The notes below the pieces were generated by a model. It was given only the letters and a program-made list of their open reading frames with translations. It searched no databases and had not been told where the DNA came from. DNA of 64,000 nt from assembly GCF_009002475.1 (NCBI RefSeq), contig NZ_AP019860.1:3782001-3846000 (forward strand), read 5' to 3'. Source of the stretch: Candidatus Uabimicrobium amorphum (lineage in GTDB: Bacteria > Planctomycetota > Uabimicrobiia > Uabimicrobiales > Uabimicrobiaceae). How positions within the stretch are numbered: position 1 is the first letter of the stretch; the number at the start of each line of letters is the position of its first letter. Both the position numbers and the translations under genes were made by a program. Positions 56,223 through 64,000 of this stretch are shown here, in pieces.

Positions 56223-56296
56223 GCGCCCATAGCTCAGTTGGATAGAGCAACAGATTTCTAATCTGTGGGTCGGGGGTTCGAATCCTCCTGGGCGTG
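56223..56296 (+). tRNA. tRNA-Arg (anticodon TCT)
   Basis: Complete cloverleaf: acceptor GCGCCCA / TGGGCGT with G-U at the first pair, D-arm GCTC-AGTTGGATA-GAGC, anticodon stem ACAGA / TCTGT around TTTCTAA (anticodon TCT, reads AGA), and T-arm GGGGG TTCGAAT CCTCC. CCA is not encoded. Its 3' part and the following bases are repeated, inverted, at 60316-60400. Confidence 0.95.
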
Positions 56297-56340
56297 CTAA
56301 ATTTTTCAAGCCTTTCAGCAAATCACCAAAACTCAAAAAT
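56255..56340 (+). repeat. Inverted repeat arm 1 (tRNA-Arg 3' half and flank)
   Basis: From the anticodon loop of the tRNA through 44 bases downstream of it. It matches the reverse complement of 60316-60400, with only a few mismatches just after the tRNA end (56298-56302) and at the outer end. Marks the left edge of a 4 kb segment with a serine recombinase. Confidence 0.85.
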
Positions 56341-56559
56341 CCCTCTGGTAGCATCTCGGTAGAATTCTTATTCCTAATTTGTGGTAAATTTTGCACTAAA
56401 TTTTTACAAAATTTTTCAATCCAACCATCATCATTTTTTTTAGCCCATATTCTTTTGACAGCAATCATCATTTGAACTTCATTTTCTTTTTTCCGTTATT
56501 GATAGTAGTGAGCAAAATTTAGTTTATATCTTTGGATAAAAGCTATTGGGGGAAGATGA

Positions 56560-57030
56560 GTGTTCCAGACAAGAATATTTGTTGCATATTTGATGGGACT
56601 ACTAGTAGCAGGACTTTTGAGTATATGGCTTCGTTTCTTTGATCGTAGTTATCATTATTTTATGCTATACCCTACTGTTACTCTGGTTTTTGCATACTTC
56701 ATTTTTGTTATAGCAAAAAGCAAAATACAAGCACTTTTCTTACTTTTTACTTCGTGGTATTGGGCTCTCCTCATAACTTTATCAAACCTTGAATATGGCT
56801 ATAGCCTAGGTGGATGCACAAGAGTGGATGATATATTCTTTACAAAAATGTGTTTTAATTTAATATTGTTTGTTGCTTTTGCGTTTGCGTTTCCTCTTTT
56901 ATTTTGTCTTCGTAGAACAAAAGTACTTAAGTGTTACAATCTTATATTTGCTTCTACAATAGTTTTAACTATTGATATTTTAGCTATTGGCTACTTGATA
57001 TATTTTCAGGCAAAAATCCTTCCTTATTGA
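56560..57030 (+). CDS. Four-helix membrane protein, hypothetical
   Basis: 156 residues starting at GTG 56560 with GGGGGA about seven bases before it. Four hydrophobic helices (VAYLMGLLVAGLLSIWL, MLYPTVTLVFAYFIFVI, LFLLFTSWYWALLITL, ILFVAFAFAFPLLFCL and a last IFASTIVLTIDILAIGYLIY). No family recognised. Its end overlaps the recombinase gene by 7 bases, convergent. AT-rich, like the rest of this segment. Confidence 0.55.
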   Translation: MFQTRIFVAYLMGLLVAGLLSIWLRFFDRSYHYFMLYPTVTLVFAYFIFVIAKSKIQALFLLFTSWYWALLITLSNLEYGYSLGGCTRVDDIFFTKMCFNLILFVAFAFAFPLLFCLRRTKVLKCYNLIFASTIVLTIDILAIGYLIYFQAKILPY

Positions 57031-57581
57031 ACATGGTTGTTTAAGTAGTGATAGAAAGTTCTTCGTTTGATGCCTAAATTTTGGCAAATCTCATCCACTG
57101 TATGAGAACGTTCTTTGTACAATTTGAGAGCTAAATTAAATTTTTCAGGCGTAAGAACTTTTTTCCTTCCGCCTTTTCTTCCCCTAGCTCTTGCAGCTTC
57201 TAAACCCGCTTTGGTACGTTCTCGTATCAAATTTCTTTCAAACTCTGCGAAACAAGCTGTTATATGAAAAAAGAACTTTCCTGTGGCTGTGGAAGTATCT
57301 ATCGATTCTTGGATACTTTTGAATTGAATTCCCTGGCTTTGTAGATCATTGACGATCTCGAGTAGGTGCTTCAAAGATCGTCCCAAGCGATCTAACTTGT
57401 ATACAATCAATGTGTCGCCAGATCGAAGGTAATCCAATGCCTCATTAAGTCCTTTCCGCTCCGATTTAGCTCCCGAAATTGTGTCCTTAAATATCTTTTC
57501 ACAATTTGCCTTTTTGAGAGCATCAATTTGTAGATCAAAGTTTTGGTCTACGGTAGAAACTCGAACATATCCAACTAGCAT
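57024..57581 (-). CDS. Serine recombinase (resolvase/invertase family)
   Basis: 185 residues, complete. Catalytic domain 1-130: VGYVRVSTVDQNFDLQ with the nucleophile Ser9, DTLIVYKLDRLGRSLKHL, FFFHITACFAEFERNLIRER. DNA-binding domain GGRKKVLTPEKFNLALKLY and TVDEICQNLGIKRRTFYHYL, a helix-turn-helix of the Hin/Tn3 type. It exchanges strands at short paired sites, either to resolve cointegrates or to invert DNA. Lies inside a segment bordered by inverted repeats. AAGGA precedes the ATG. Confidence 0.95.
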   Translation of the reverse strand: MLVGYVRVSTVDQNFDLQIDALKKANCEKIFKDTISGAKSERKGLNEALDYLRSGDTLIVYKLDRLGRSLKHLLEIVNDLQSQGIQFKSIQESIDTSTATGKFFFHITACFAEFERNLIRERTKAGLEAARARGRKGGRKKVLTPEKFNLALKLYKERSHTVDEICQNLGIKRRTFYHYLNNHVQ

Positions 57582-57715
57582 ATCTTTTTTTCCTTAAAAC
57601 TGTGCTAGAACTCATTTATGAGGTTTATTTTTGCATTTTGTTTTTTGCATGGAATTTTTGCACACTTGAAACCTCGAAGCTATCGTAGTCGACAAATTTA
57701 ATTTTAGTAGTGCAT

Positions 57716-57729
57716 CAAACGAACGTTTG
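57716..57729. repeat. Short palindrome upstream of the recombinase
   Basis: CAAACG-AA-CGTTTG, a 6-bp dyad about 135 bases upstream of the recombinase start, within a 259-base gap. It is a candidate recombinase core site, as such sites commonly lie near the gene, but no second subsite is evident. Confidence 0.3.
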
Positions 57730-57840
57730 TTACACACTTAAAATTTATTATGAATTGTAACGCGATTATTATTGTTCTAATTGCCGTAGATTCGAAGCTC
57801 TCCTATTACGCAAGTGTAGAAAACACAAAATGTATTGATG

Positions 57841-58422
57841 TTAGTTACCCTTATCTTTGTCATAATCGACAAGTACTAATTGTGCGCCTTTTTTAGTGTT
57901 TAAAATTATGCCCAACAATCTCAAATTATGGGATACCAATCTGACCGGTATCCAGTTTTCAACAGAAGAGTCAAAGTGTTTACCTATTTTGGCTACTAAC
58001 GGATCTGGTTTATCAAGAAAGTTAAAGATTTTTTTCATCATGGAGTTTATAGGCGAAAAATGTCTGTCTATACGAAATATTCCATCTAATCCACCACGAC
58101 TTCTTGAGGCTTTGATGTCGAAGCCATAGATAGCATTTTTTAGCGTAGAAAGCATTGCTCGTGATTTCCATACTTTCCCTTTTCGACATTGTTTGTAAAG
58201 TCTATCTGTAATAAAAACTTCTAGGTCTCCTGCCTTGGTCGAAAATTTATTAAACAATACAATCGAGTCGGCTTGGAGTTTTGTTTCTGATTCTTGTAGT
58301 TTTTGTTTTATTTGGTCGAGTATCAATATATTTCCTTTTGTTTTATAGTTATCAGTAAACACCACGAAAATATTGTCTATATCTTTTTTACATAAAACCT
58401 CTAGGTGAAAAATATCAATCAT
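57841..58422 (-). CDS. Hypothetical protein, coupled to upstream lipoprotein
   Basis: 193 residues. No signal peptide. Positively charged, mixed alpha/beta: DIFHLEVLCKKDIDNIFVVF, ADSIVLFNKFSTKAGDLEVF, GGLDGIFRIDRHFSPINSM, LVLVDYDKDKGN. No family recognised. Its ATG lies inside the upstream lipoprotein gene (8-base overlap), so the two are probably co-translated. Confidence 0.6.
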   Translation of the reverse strand: MIDIFHLEVLCKKDIDNIFVVFTDNYKTKGNILILDQIKQKLQESETKLQADSIVLFNKFSTKAGDLEVFITDRLYKQCRKGKVWKSRAMLSTLKNAIYGFDIKASRSRGGLDGIFRIDRHFSPINSMMKKIFNFLDKPDPLVAKIGKHFDSSVENWIPVRLVSHNLRLLGIILNTKKGAQLVLVDYDKDKGN

Positions 58423-58942
58423 TCGCGTTATTTAAAATTACTTTTTCAAATTCGCAGTAAAGGTAGTAGCCGGCATTTTGTAGCTTTATATCTTTTTTTT
58501 CTAAAGAGGATGCTTTTACAAGTAACATTTGATAGACATTTTTTGCTGACAATTTCTTATTCCTAATTTTTTGCTTGATGAAATTTCGAAACGAAATACT
58601 TTTTTCATATTGTTGTGCAAAAAAGTTGCGACTTGGTTTTATGCCTCCGTGGGAATGTCCTTCTACATATCCAGTAATAGATGCCTTTATAAATACCCAC
58701 TTATGATTATGTCTAGTCCATGAGTGTTTTTCATAGTCGTTGTAAGTATGGGATTTTTTAATATATTTTTGAGGTATAAGTGGGATGCGTATGCCAAGGG
58801 CGTAGGTGTATGGCTTCTCCGTGTATTTTTGGGAAAAACACACTGTACATAGATGTTCATTCGATCTTTTTGAATAGTAAACAAATGAATCGCATGCTGA
58901 AACCATCAATAAAATAATCGTTATCAAATAAAAAATTCTCAT
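58415..58942 (-). CDS. Putative lipoprotein, hypothetical
   Basis: 175 residues from the ATG at 58942 with GGTGGG directly before it; a 14-codon upstream extension is unsupported. Signal peptide with lipobox MVSAC (MRIFYLITIILLMVSACDSF). CTVC and a His-rich patch (HSHGGIKPSRN, TRHNHKW) follow. No family recognised. Overlaps the next gene by 8 bases. Confidence 0.6.
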   Translation of the reverse strand: MRIFYLITIILLMVSACDSFVYYSKRSNEHLCTVCFSQKYTEKPYTYALGIRIPLIPQKYIKKSHTYNDYEKHSWTRHNHKWVFIKASITGYVEGHSHGGIKPSRNFFAQQYEKSISFRNFIKQKIRNKKLSAKNVYQMLLVKASSLEKKDIKLQNAGYYLYCEFEKVILNNAND

Positions 58943-59024
58943 TACCCACCTTACGTTATCTAAAATTAATTTTAAAGTCCACAAATTTATTATATAACGA
59001 AAATTATTGTCGTGTTGTAGTAAT

Positions 59025-59180
59025 TTATCGCGCTTCCATTTCGTATTTCATGTTATGGGCTATACAGTCTTTACAAAATTTGCCTTGGCCATGGATGTAA
59101 AGTTTGCCTTTTTTCCAGCATACATCACAGCGTTTTTTCTTGAGCCATAGTAGCAATAGTTTTGATAGTTCACTTAGCAT
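59025..59180 (-). CDS. Small zinc-ribbon-like protein (51 residues)
   Basis: A short frame with an excellent AGGAG site before ATG 59180. Reads MLSELSKLLLLWLKKKRCDV, then CWKKGKLYIHGQGKFCKDC and IAHNMKYEMEAR. Two pairs of cysteines, CDVC and CKDC, spaced as in a treble-clef or rubredoxin-like zinc knuckle. Length, ribosome site and cysteines make it a real gene. Function unknown. Nothing else is seen between 58943 and 59024. Confidence 0.65.
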   Translation of the reverse strand: MLSELSKLLLLWLKKKRCDVCWKKGKLYIHGQGKFCKDCIAHNMKYEMEAR

Positions 59181-59408
59181 TTATTCTCCTGCTGTTAGTA
59201 AATTATGATATTTTTGTCTTTAATTTATTTTACATAAATTACGTAAAGAATACAAATTGGCTACGGTATATTTTCGAAAAAATTGAATTTTATTTTATTG
59301 GGAGGTTGGTTATCGTTTATACGTCACATTTGGTCATAGTAAATAAACCGAATTTAAGTTACCTGTGACATGCTAAGTATACTGTAAAATATGATGTATA
59401 GAGATTTG

Positions 59409-59632
59409 TGTCATAGGTGTCACACTTGTAGGCGGTAAATTTTCTTTTTATAAAAATATATTTTTTTTGTGATGACTTCTTGGTATTAAAAAATGTATTT
59501 TTTTAGAATGCTAAAAAATATCGTTTAGCTATGACACCTATGACATACTTTTGGCGAAGTACTGTACAATAAGGCTTATACCGTGTCATAGGTGTAGTGA
59601 TTTGAGGTGACTTAGCTATGACACCTATGACA
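59409..59632. repeat. Four copies of TGTCATAGGTGT in both orientations
   Basis: Copies at 59409-59420 (+), 59534-59545 (-), 59584-59595 (+) and 59621-59632 (-). The two minus copies are part of an identical 22-base block (59525-59546 and 59612-59633). The block also contains a tandem TATGACA repeat. They occupy the 495-base gap 59181-59675, which otherwise is AT-rich and without genes. Iterons, recombinase sites and an operator array are the possible readings. Confidence 0.7.
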
Positions 59633-59675
59633 TTCGATACTATGTGGTTTGAAATACCTATAAACAGGAGATTCT

Positions 59676-60164
59676 ATGGGAGTCCATCAAGTTTCTGTGG
59701 ATTTGTTTCCACCAAATAGAGAACAAAGGGTTGTGTTGGACGGCAATGCGGAATTATTAGACTCTGTTGAAGTGCCAGGCGCAGTTGTTGATAAAAATCT
59801 AGTATGTAGTTTTTTAGAGGATAGAAATTATATTTTCTATACATCTTGGAATAGCAGTTATCGCTATGTATATGGTGATGTAATTGAGTCACCTGTATTT
59901 GGTTCTTCGTATGAAAGAGAAGTCAGAGTATATTTTGAAAAAGAGCATCTAGAAAGTGTCCTCTTTCAGTTCTATATCCCAGGTGCAAATAAAAATAATG
60001 TTAATGAATGGGCTGATTGTTTACATGATATATCTGAAAGATTTCAACTAAAGATAGTAGACAGTAATGGAAAAATGTGGTCAAAGGATAAATCTATAGG
60101 AGCTATAACAAATAATAGAAATTGGATATCGTTTACTACAGGCGAATGGTTTTGGGATGAGTAA
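59676..60164 (+). CDS. Hypothetical protein downstream of the repeat array
   Basis: 162 residues, with AGGAG before the ATG. No signal peptide. Acidic, with beta-rich first half (VSVDLFPPNREQRVVLDGNA) and FYIPGANKNNVNEWADCLHD later; ends WISFTTGEWFWDE. No family recognised. Sits about 43 bases from the last TGTCATAGGTGT copy, which may control it. Confidence 0.6.
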   Translation: MGVHQVSVDLFPPNREQRVVLDGNAELLDSVEVPGAVVDKNLVCSFLEDRNYIFYTSWNSSYRYVYGDVIESPVFGSSYEREVRVYFEKEHLESVLFQFYIPGANKNNVNEWADCLHDISERFQLKIVDSNGKMWSKDKSIGAITNNRNWISFTTGEWFWDE

Positions 60165-60315
60165 TTTTTTTTAGAGAATAATACAAGATTAAAAGAAGAA
60201 ATTTTTACAAAGAATTTTTCGCAAAAAAATACAAAAAAACGAAATTTCGCGTAAAAATGAGGGAATTTTGGCTGTTGAGAGGAAAATTTTTGCCCCGTAT
60301 TCGCCTCGCGGGGAG

Positions 60316-60400
60316 TTTTTTGATTTTAGTGATTTGCTGAAAGGCTTGAAAATACTGGCACGCCCAGGAGGATTCGAACCCCCGACCCACAGATTAGAAA
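60316..60400 (-). repeat. Inverted repeat arm 2 (tRNA-Arg 3' remnant)
   Basis: Minus-strand copy of the tRNA-Arg 3' half from the anticodon loop (60400) through the acceptor 3' strand and 44 further bases. No 5' half is present (flank reads GCCGTC instead), so it is not a tRNA gene. It lies 10 bases from the stop of the gene at 60411. Confidence 0.85.
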
Positions 60401-60410
60401 GCCGTCTTTT

Positions 60411-61247
60411 TTATTTTCTGCCATTTCTCTTTTTACATAAAACAAAATACCGCCTCTTATACTCTAGTACAACTTCACCATTTCGAACTTCTTTTACAGT
60501 AAAGCCGCTTTTAAGTTTATCATTTACTCGAAAAATATTGTTACCAATGAATACTACATTTTGTTGTTTTTTTTTGGGATCAGATATACAGATGACTCCA
60601 TTGAATTGAATTTCTTTTAATCGATCAATAATTTCTAATTCTACTTTTATTTTTTTACGTAAAGACAAATACTTTTTCACTTGTCGCTTTGCTTGTTTTC
60701 CAAGCTTATGTAACAACGGATACTTCTTGTTTTGCTCAGCTACCTCAATAAACTTTTGCAAATCAGGAATACTCATATCAATATTAGAAATAGCATCCTT
60801 TAAAATATATTCATTACTTGTTTTTCTACCTTTGTAAAATAACTTTTCTATTTTACGATTTGTTCTAGATGACCGATTTAACATTTCAGTTATTTTGGTA
60901 GTAATGCAACCTAAACCTTCACAGCAAGGATTTTTATATTCTTCAATATACTTAAGCCAAATATTTAAATCGCTAAGCCATTTTTCTACCTGTTTTCTCT
61001 TATCATCTTGAGGATCAAACTTAGCAAGGCAATCCAGACTTAACCACTTCTCGATACGCTGTTTATAGTCCATTTCTTTTAGGCGTTTATCTACAACCAA
61101 CCAGTCCCCTGTCATTGCGATATCACGTAATAAATAATACTCTTTTTCTAAATTTGAGTACTCTTGATTTATATCCAACAGCGTTTCACAGTGAATACAG
61201 CTCAAAGTCAATATAGTTACAACAGCAAAAACAAAATTTTTACTCAT
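60411..61247 (-). CDS. Secreted protein with PilP/GspC-like C-terminal domain
   Basis: 278 residues with a signal peptide (MSKNFVFAVVTILTLSCIHC), possibly lipidated. A long helical middle region with several cysteines (NPCCEGLGCITTKITEM) follows. The end, GVICISDPKKKQQNVVFIGN, FRVNDKLKSGFTVKEVRNGEV, LEYKRRYFVL, matches the small beta-barrel of PilP and GspC homology regions, which bind secretin in type II secretion and type IV pili. Whether it joins such a machine is unknown. It lies 8 bases after the PEGA-like gene, so the two form an operon. Confidence 0.6.
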   Translation of the reverse strand: MSKNFVFAVVTILTLSCIHCETLLDINQEYSNLEKEYYLLRDIAMTGDWLVVDKRLKEMDYKQRIEKWLSLDCLAKFDPQDDKRKQVEKWLSDLNIWLKYIEEYKNPCCEGLGCITTKITEMLNRSSRTNRKIEKLFYKGRKTSNEYILKDAISNIDMSIPDLQKFIEVAEQNKKYPLLHKLGKQAKRQVKKYLSLRKKIKVELEIIDRLKEIQFNGVICISDPKKKQQNVVFIGNNIFRVNDKLKSGFTVKEVRNGEVVLEYKRRYFVLCKKRNGRK

Positions 61248-61255
61248 AACAACCT

Positions 61256-62746
61256 CTATTTATCTTGAGTGAGATGATCTATCAATTTTTGTAGTTGGTT
61301 TTGTTCTTTTGGTTTATTTAGTTTCAAAGATTTGAGACGAGTAACTAATTCTTTTATATCTGATCGACTCAATTGTTGCAACATTTCTTTGTCATCAGAG
61401 TTTTCATAAAGTTTTATCACTACATTTAAAGAGGCATTATCTCCATCTTTTTCCCCAACTTTTTTAAGATGCTCTATCAATTTTATAACAGATATACGAT
61501 TAGGTTTTTTAATACTCATTCCTGAACGAAATTTTTTCAACTCGATTTCCATATACTTATAACCAACATATGCCCGAAAAATCTTACCCTTGGGTATCAT
61601 CAATGTATAATAAAAACGTCCAATACCTTTTTCTTTTTTGATATGGATATCTTGAAGAGTTTTTCCATCAATGGTGAAGGTGTATTCATATTTAATGCCA
61701 TCCATCATTTTTGTACTATGACGAACGGTAAACTCAAGTGGGTGAAGATGAACAAGAGCGATTCCTCTTTTAAAGTGATAAGGACCTTCGCCAGGAGGTA
61801 AAATAGTGGATATTTCGAAATCTTCATAACGCCTAAACTTATAAAGTAAATGTATTCTTTGTCCTGGTTTAAAGGTATCCCTAAAACCTATTTCTTTCTG
61901 GTTATCAAGATTGATAATTTTACTGGCGTCTTGTAGACATCCTCCATTGATTACAAGAAGTTCAAAACAAATGGTACGCTTCTTTGCGATTAATTGTTCT
62001 TTAACTAAAAATAAATCCTCACTTGGTTTGATATCAATCACTTTTTTTATTGTGTAATACCCTGGTTGAAAAATTTTCAAATCGTATTTACCAGGACGAA
62101 TTTTTTCTCCCCCCATAAATAGCACACGTAGTTTTTTCGACATCAACCACACAGAATATGGTCCAAGCGAATCTGGAGGATTTACATCATGAGAGATCTG
62201 AAAATTAATGGGTACTTGCTTGGCAAATAATTTTTGATCAATAACATACGTACGATTATCAGGCCATACATGTTGTTTTACTTCAATAGACTCGTACATT
62301 GGCTGCGAAATTCTCAACAAGTAACTACCAGGTTTTATAGTATCACCTTTTCTAACTTCTCTTTGTATGGATCTCTGAGCTAAAGGAGACATTGTAATTT
62401 TGTAAGTTTTTAAGCGATTAGGTGGTTCAACATCATAAATAATTCTGATATCTATTCTTCGCAGCTTTGTTCTTAGTGTTTCTCTAATTACGAAAGGGCT
62501 ATCTCCAGGAGGAATAGTTACACTTTTACATATAGATAAAAATCCGGGCTCTATAATTTTTAACTCATATATACCTGAGGGGAATAAGTTCTGGCGGACA
62601 TCTTTTCCATCTAATTCTACAACCTTGGGGTCTATATTTTCTCCTATAGGAAATTCAGTTGTGATATCCAATGTAATGCTTCTAAAATTTGTTTCTTGAG
62701 TGTAAATACTAACTAAAACAATCAAGAATATTACACCTTTTCTCAT
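61256..62746 (-). CDS. Secreted PEGA-like repeat protein
   Basis: 496 residues; signal peptide MRKGVIFLIVLVSIYTQ. Three to four tandem PEGA-like units: LFPSGIYELKIIEPGFLSIC, KPGSYLLRISQPMYESIEV and RPGKYDLKIFQPGYYTIKKV. Each ends in xPFVIRETLRTK-like strands. The last 110 residues are helical and Lys-rich (LSRSDIKELVTRLKSLKL). PEGA domains are surface-exposed, with no catalytic role known. GGGAG precedes the ATG. Likely partner of the downstream gene. Confidence 0.7.
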   Translation of the reverse strand: MRKGVIFLIVLVSIYTQETNFRSITLDITTEFPIGENIDPKVVELDGKDVRQNLFPSGIYELKIIEPGFLSICKSVTIPPGDSPFVIRETLRTKLRRIDIRIIYDVEPPNRLKTYKITMSPLAQRSIQREVRKGDTIKPGSYLLRISQPMYESIEVKQHVWPDNRTYVIDQKLFAKQVPINFQISHDVNPPDSLGPYSVWLMSKKLRVLFMGGEKIRPGKYDLKIFQPGYYTIKKVIDIKPSEDLFLVKEQLIAKKRTICFELLVINGGCLQDASKIINLDNQKEIGFRDTFKPGQRIHLLYKFRRYEDFEISTILPPGEGPYHFKRGIALVHLHPLEFTVRHSTKMMDGIKYEYTFTIDGKTLQDIHIKKEKGIGRFYYTLMIPKGKIFRAYVGYKYMEIELKKFRSGMSIKKPNRISVIKLIEHLKKVGEKDGDNASLNVVIKLYENSDDKEMLQQLSRSDIKELVTRLKSLKLNKPKEQNQLQKLIDHLTQDK

Positions 62747-62864
62747 TTTGTTTCTCCCAAATTATGACAAACCTATTTATAATAGTAAGATTGATTTTAG
62801 TCATAAATATTCAAAAACATTGTGTAATGCATGTCGTAGACATACAAATAAAGAGAATTGTTTT

Positions 62865-63536
62865 ATGGAAAAAGTTGAAATTGATTTTTTGAATTTTCTT
62901 GAAGTGATATCCGATTTAGAAACGTCTTTTAACATTGAAATAGGAATAGACGATGAGTATTTTTGTAAAGCTATAACAGTGCAAGATTTTATTAATTTCA
63001 TTTTATCATTGTTTAAACAAAGAAAAAAGACTGATTCCTGTTCAACATTTAAAGTCGCCCGCAAAGTACAACATTATTTTGAGCAAAACCTTGGTGTTGG
63101 CAAAAATAAAATCAGAAAAAAAACACCTCTAAGTTCAATATTTTTAACGAACAACTTACAAGAATGGGAAAAATTTAGAACATCACTTCCATATAGGATT
63201 AAAAGAGCCTGGGTGTCAAGCAGTTTAACTAGACTAGATAAAAGTTTAATGCTAATGTCTGCCACGATGTTTTGTGTTCATTTTAGTTTCGCTGTTTTTA
63301 CAAGTGCGCTATCTTATTTTTTAATCAAAATACTTCCCAAAAAAACATCACACTTACGTTTACCACATGAAACATTTGGTGACCTTGTGCATTCAATAGT
63401 TGCGCAAAATTATTACGCTGTCCAAAGAAACAACTGCTACAATGAGAAAGAAGTAAAAAATATAATTTTAAAACATTTATGTGAGATAACTTTAGAGAAC
63501 ACTATTGATACGAAAAAACAACTTTACTTTGTTTAA
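62865..63536 (+). CDS. ACP-like membrane protein without the phosphopantetheine serine
   Basis: 223 residues from the ATG at 62865 (AAGAGA upstream); an earlier TTG at 62748 adds 39 unlike residues. Residues 5-50 (LEVISDLETSFNIEIGIDDE, YFCKAITVQDFINFI) have the second half of an acyl carrier fold, but the DSL motif is replaced by DFL, so no prosthetic arm can attach. Then FKVARKVQHYFEQNLGVGKN and KTPLSSIFL, two membrane helices at about 140-175 (LMLMSATMFCVHFSFAVFTS), and another partial ACP-like start at the end. I recall this plan from planctomycete proteins. Function unknown. Diverges from the PEGA-like gene. Confidence 0.55.
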   Translation: MEKVEIDFLNFLEVISDLETSFNIEIGIDDEYFCKAITVQDFINFILSLFKQRKKTDSCSTFKVARKVQHYFEQNLGVGKNKIRKKTPLSSIFLTNNLQEWEKFRTSLPYRIKRAWVSSSLTRLDKSLMLMSATMFCVHFSFAVFTSALSYFLIKILPKKTSHLRLPHETFGDLVHSIVAQNYYAVQRNNCYNEKEVKNIILKHLCEITLENTIDTKKQLYFV

Positions 63537-63551
63537 TATTCAAACGGACTA

Positions 63552-64000
63552 ATGATGAGATTTATTGCTTTTGCAGACACACATACAAGTTTATTTCGAC
63601 ATCGTAAAATAGTACAGCATGCTAAAAATCACAAAGTTGATTTTTTAGTTTGCGTTGGCGATTTTACTCTCTACTGTAATTATTGGAAAGAGTCACTAGA
63701 CGAATTGGCAAAAGCTCAAATAAAAATGATTTTTATACCTGGAAATCATGAATACCAACCGCGCATTATAGAGGAGATAGAAAAATATCCTTTTGTAGTT
63801 AACATTCATCAGAAAGTATATACTTTTAATAAAATCATTTTCATGGGTCTTGGAGCCCAAGACTATCCTCATGAAAAAAATCATATAAAAGATGTTGCCC
63901 TTAGAAAAAAAGCGAAGTGGCAAATAAGCATAGCAAAATATCCTTCCGTGCTACTAAGCCATGTTCCTCCAAAAAATACCCAAACTGCTAAAAATCTTCA
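63552..64000 (+). CDS. Calcineurin-like metallophosphoesterase, truncated by the window
   Basis: The frame begins at ATG 63552 or 63555 and runs past the window end (about 150 residues seen). Motifs in order: FIAFADTHTS (metal Asp and His), LVCVGDFTLY (metal Asp), FIPGNHEYQ (Asn and His), and VLLSHVPPKN. This is the two-metal phosphoesterase core; the last motif lies beyond the edge. Class not predictable. 15 bases after the ACP-like gene. Confidence 0.85.
   Translation, partial: MMRFIAFADTHTSLFRHRKIVQHAKNHKVDFLVCVGDFTLYCNYWKESLDELAKAQIKMIFIPGNHEYQPRIIEEIEKYPFVVNIHQKVYTFNKIIFMGLGAQDYPHEKNHIKDVALRKKAKWQISIAKYPSVLLSHVPPKNTQTAKNL

Noticed and set aside
56142..56471. Minus-strand frame with LARPGGFEPPTHRLE
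   Set aside because: It is the known antisense translation of a tRNA; the same phrase appears at 60268-60609 from the tRNA remnant.
59409..59632. CRISPR array
   Set aside because: Repeats alternate in orientation with uneven spacing, and no cas genes are present.
60316..60400. Second tRNA-Arg gene
   Set aside because: Only the 3' half is present; no acceptor 5' strand, D-arm or 5' anticodon stem.
60268..60609. Plus-strand 113-residue frame
   Set aside because: Made from the tRNA remnant and antisense of the gene at 60411; no ribosome site.

Overview
This looks like about 64 kb of a moderately AT-rich bacterial chromosome. Most likely it comes from a low-GC, Planctomycetota-like organism of the Candidatus Uabimicrobium kind, though that name is inferred from gene content and not proven. 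The signs are four Hanks-type Ser/Thr kinases (three with a membrane helix and TPR or Sel1 tails, one FHA-type), many small secreted proteins with clear signal peptides and good Shine-Dalgarno sites, a DUF3352-like protein, PEGA-like repeat proteins, leucine-rich and pentapeptide repeats, and a lower mevalonate pathway.

Layout. 0-8 kb: secreted esterase, large DUF3352-like protein, DUF2237 protein, dienelactone hydrolase and a PLP decarboxylase, all on the plus strand. 8-19 kb: secreted protein, a 17-repeat LRR protein, a PEGA protein, an FHA/zinc/kinase protein, the mevalonate genes for phosphomevalonate kinase and diphosphomevalonate decarboxylase, and a 990-residue membrane-anchored protein built from about eight LEA14/WHy-like repeats. 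A pair of inverted dispersed repeats lies at about 6.1 and 18.1 kb. 18-25 kb, minus strand: CBS protein, methyltransferase, PqqD-like protein, TPR kinase, nuclease-family hydrolase, SRPBCC protein, PQQ-type beta-propeller and a TetR regulator.

25.6-38.2 kb is the most remarkable part. A tight plus-strand operon holds an iterative type I polyketide synthase with the domain order KS-AT-ACP-KR-DH of enediyne/polyene synthases (PKSE) and two hot-dog thioesterase-like domains fused at the end, then a CrtI/retinol-saturase-like oxidoreductase, an RND pump with an unusual C-terminal domain, and a lipoprotein adaptor. A TetR gene diverges from it. The inferred role is synthesis, reduction/desaturation and export of a polyene-type molecule under TetR control.

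38-55 kb is mixed housekeeping and signalling: Sel1 kinase, carboxypeptidase, pyridoxal kinase, FolC, DsbA/FrnE, MdaB with a divergent HxlR regulator, methyltransferase, VOC and CBS proteins, a TPR kinase, DUF6159, an ATP-grasp protein and a lipobox/coiled-coil/pentapeptide protein. Two small gene remnants are present.

56.2-60.4 kb: a tRNA-Arg(TCT) is followed by a 4 kb AT-rich segment carrying a serine recombinase and orphan genes. It is closed by an inverted copy of the 3' half of the same tRNA plus its downstream flank. Four copies of a 12-base repeat lie inside it. 60.4-64 kb: secreted PilP/GspC-like and PEGA-like proteins, an ACP-like membrane protein and a truncated metallophosphoesterase.
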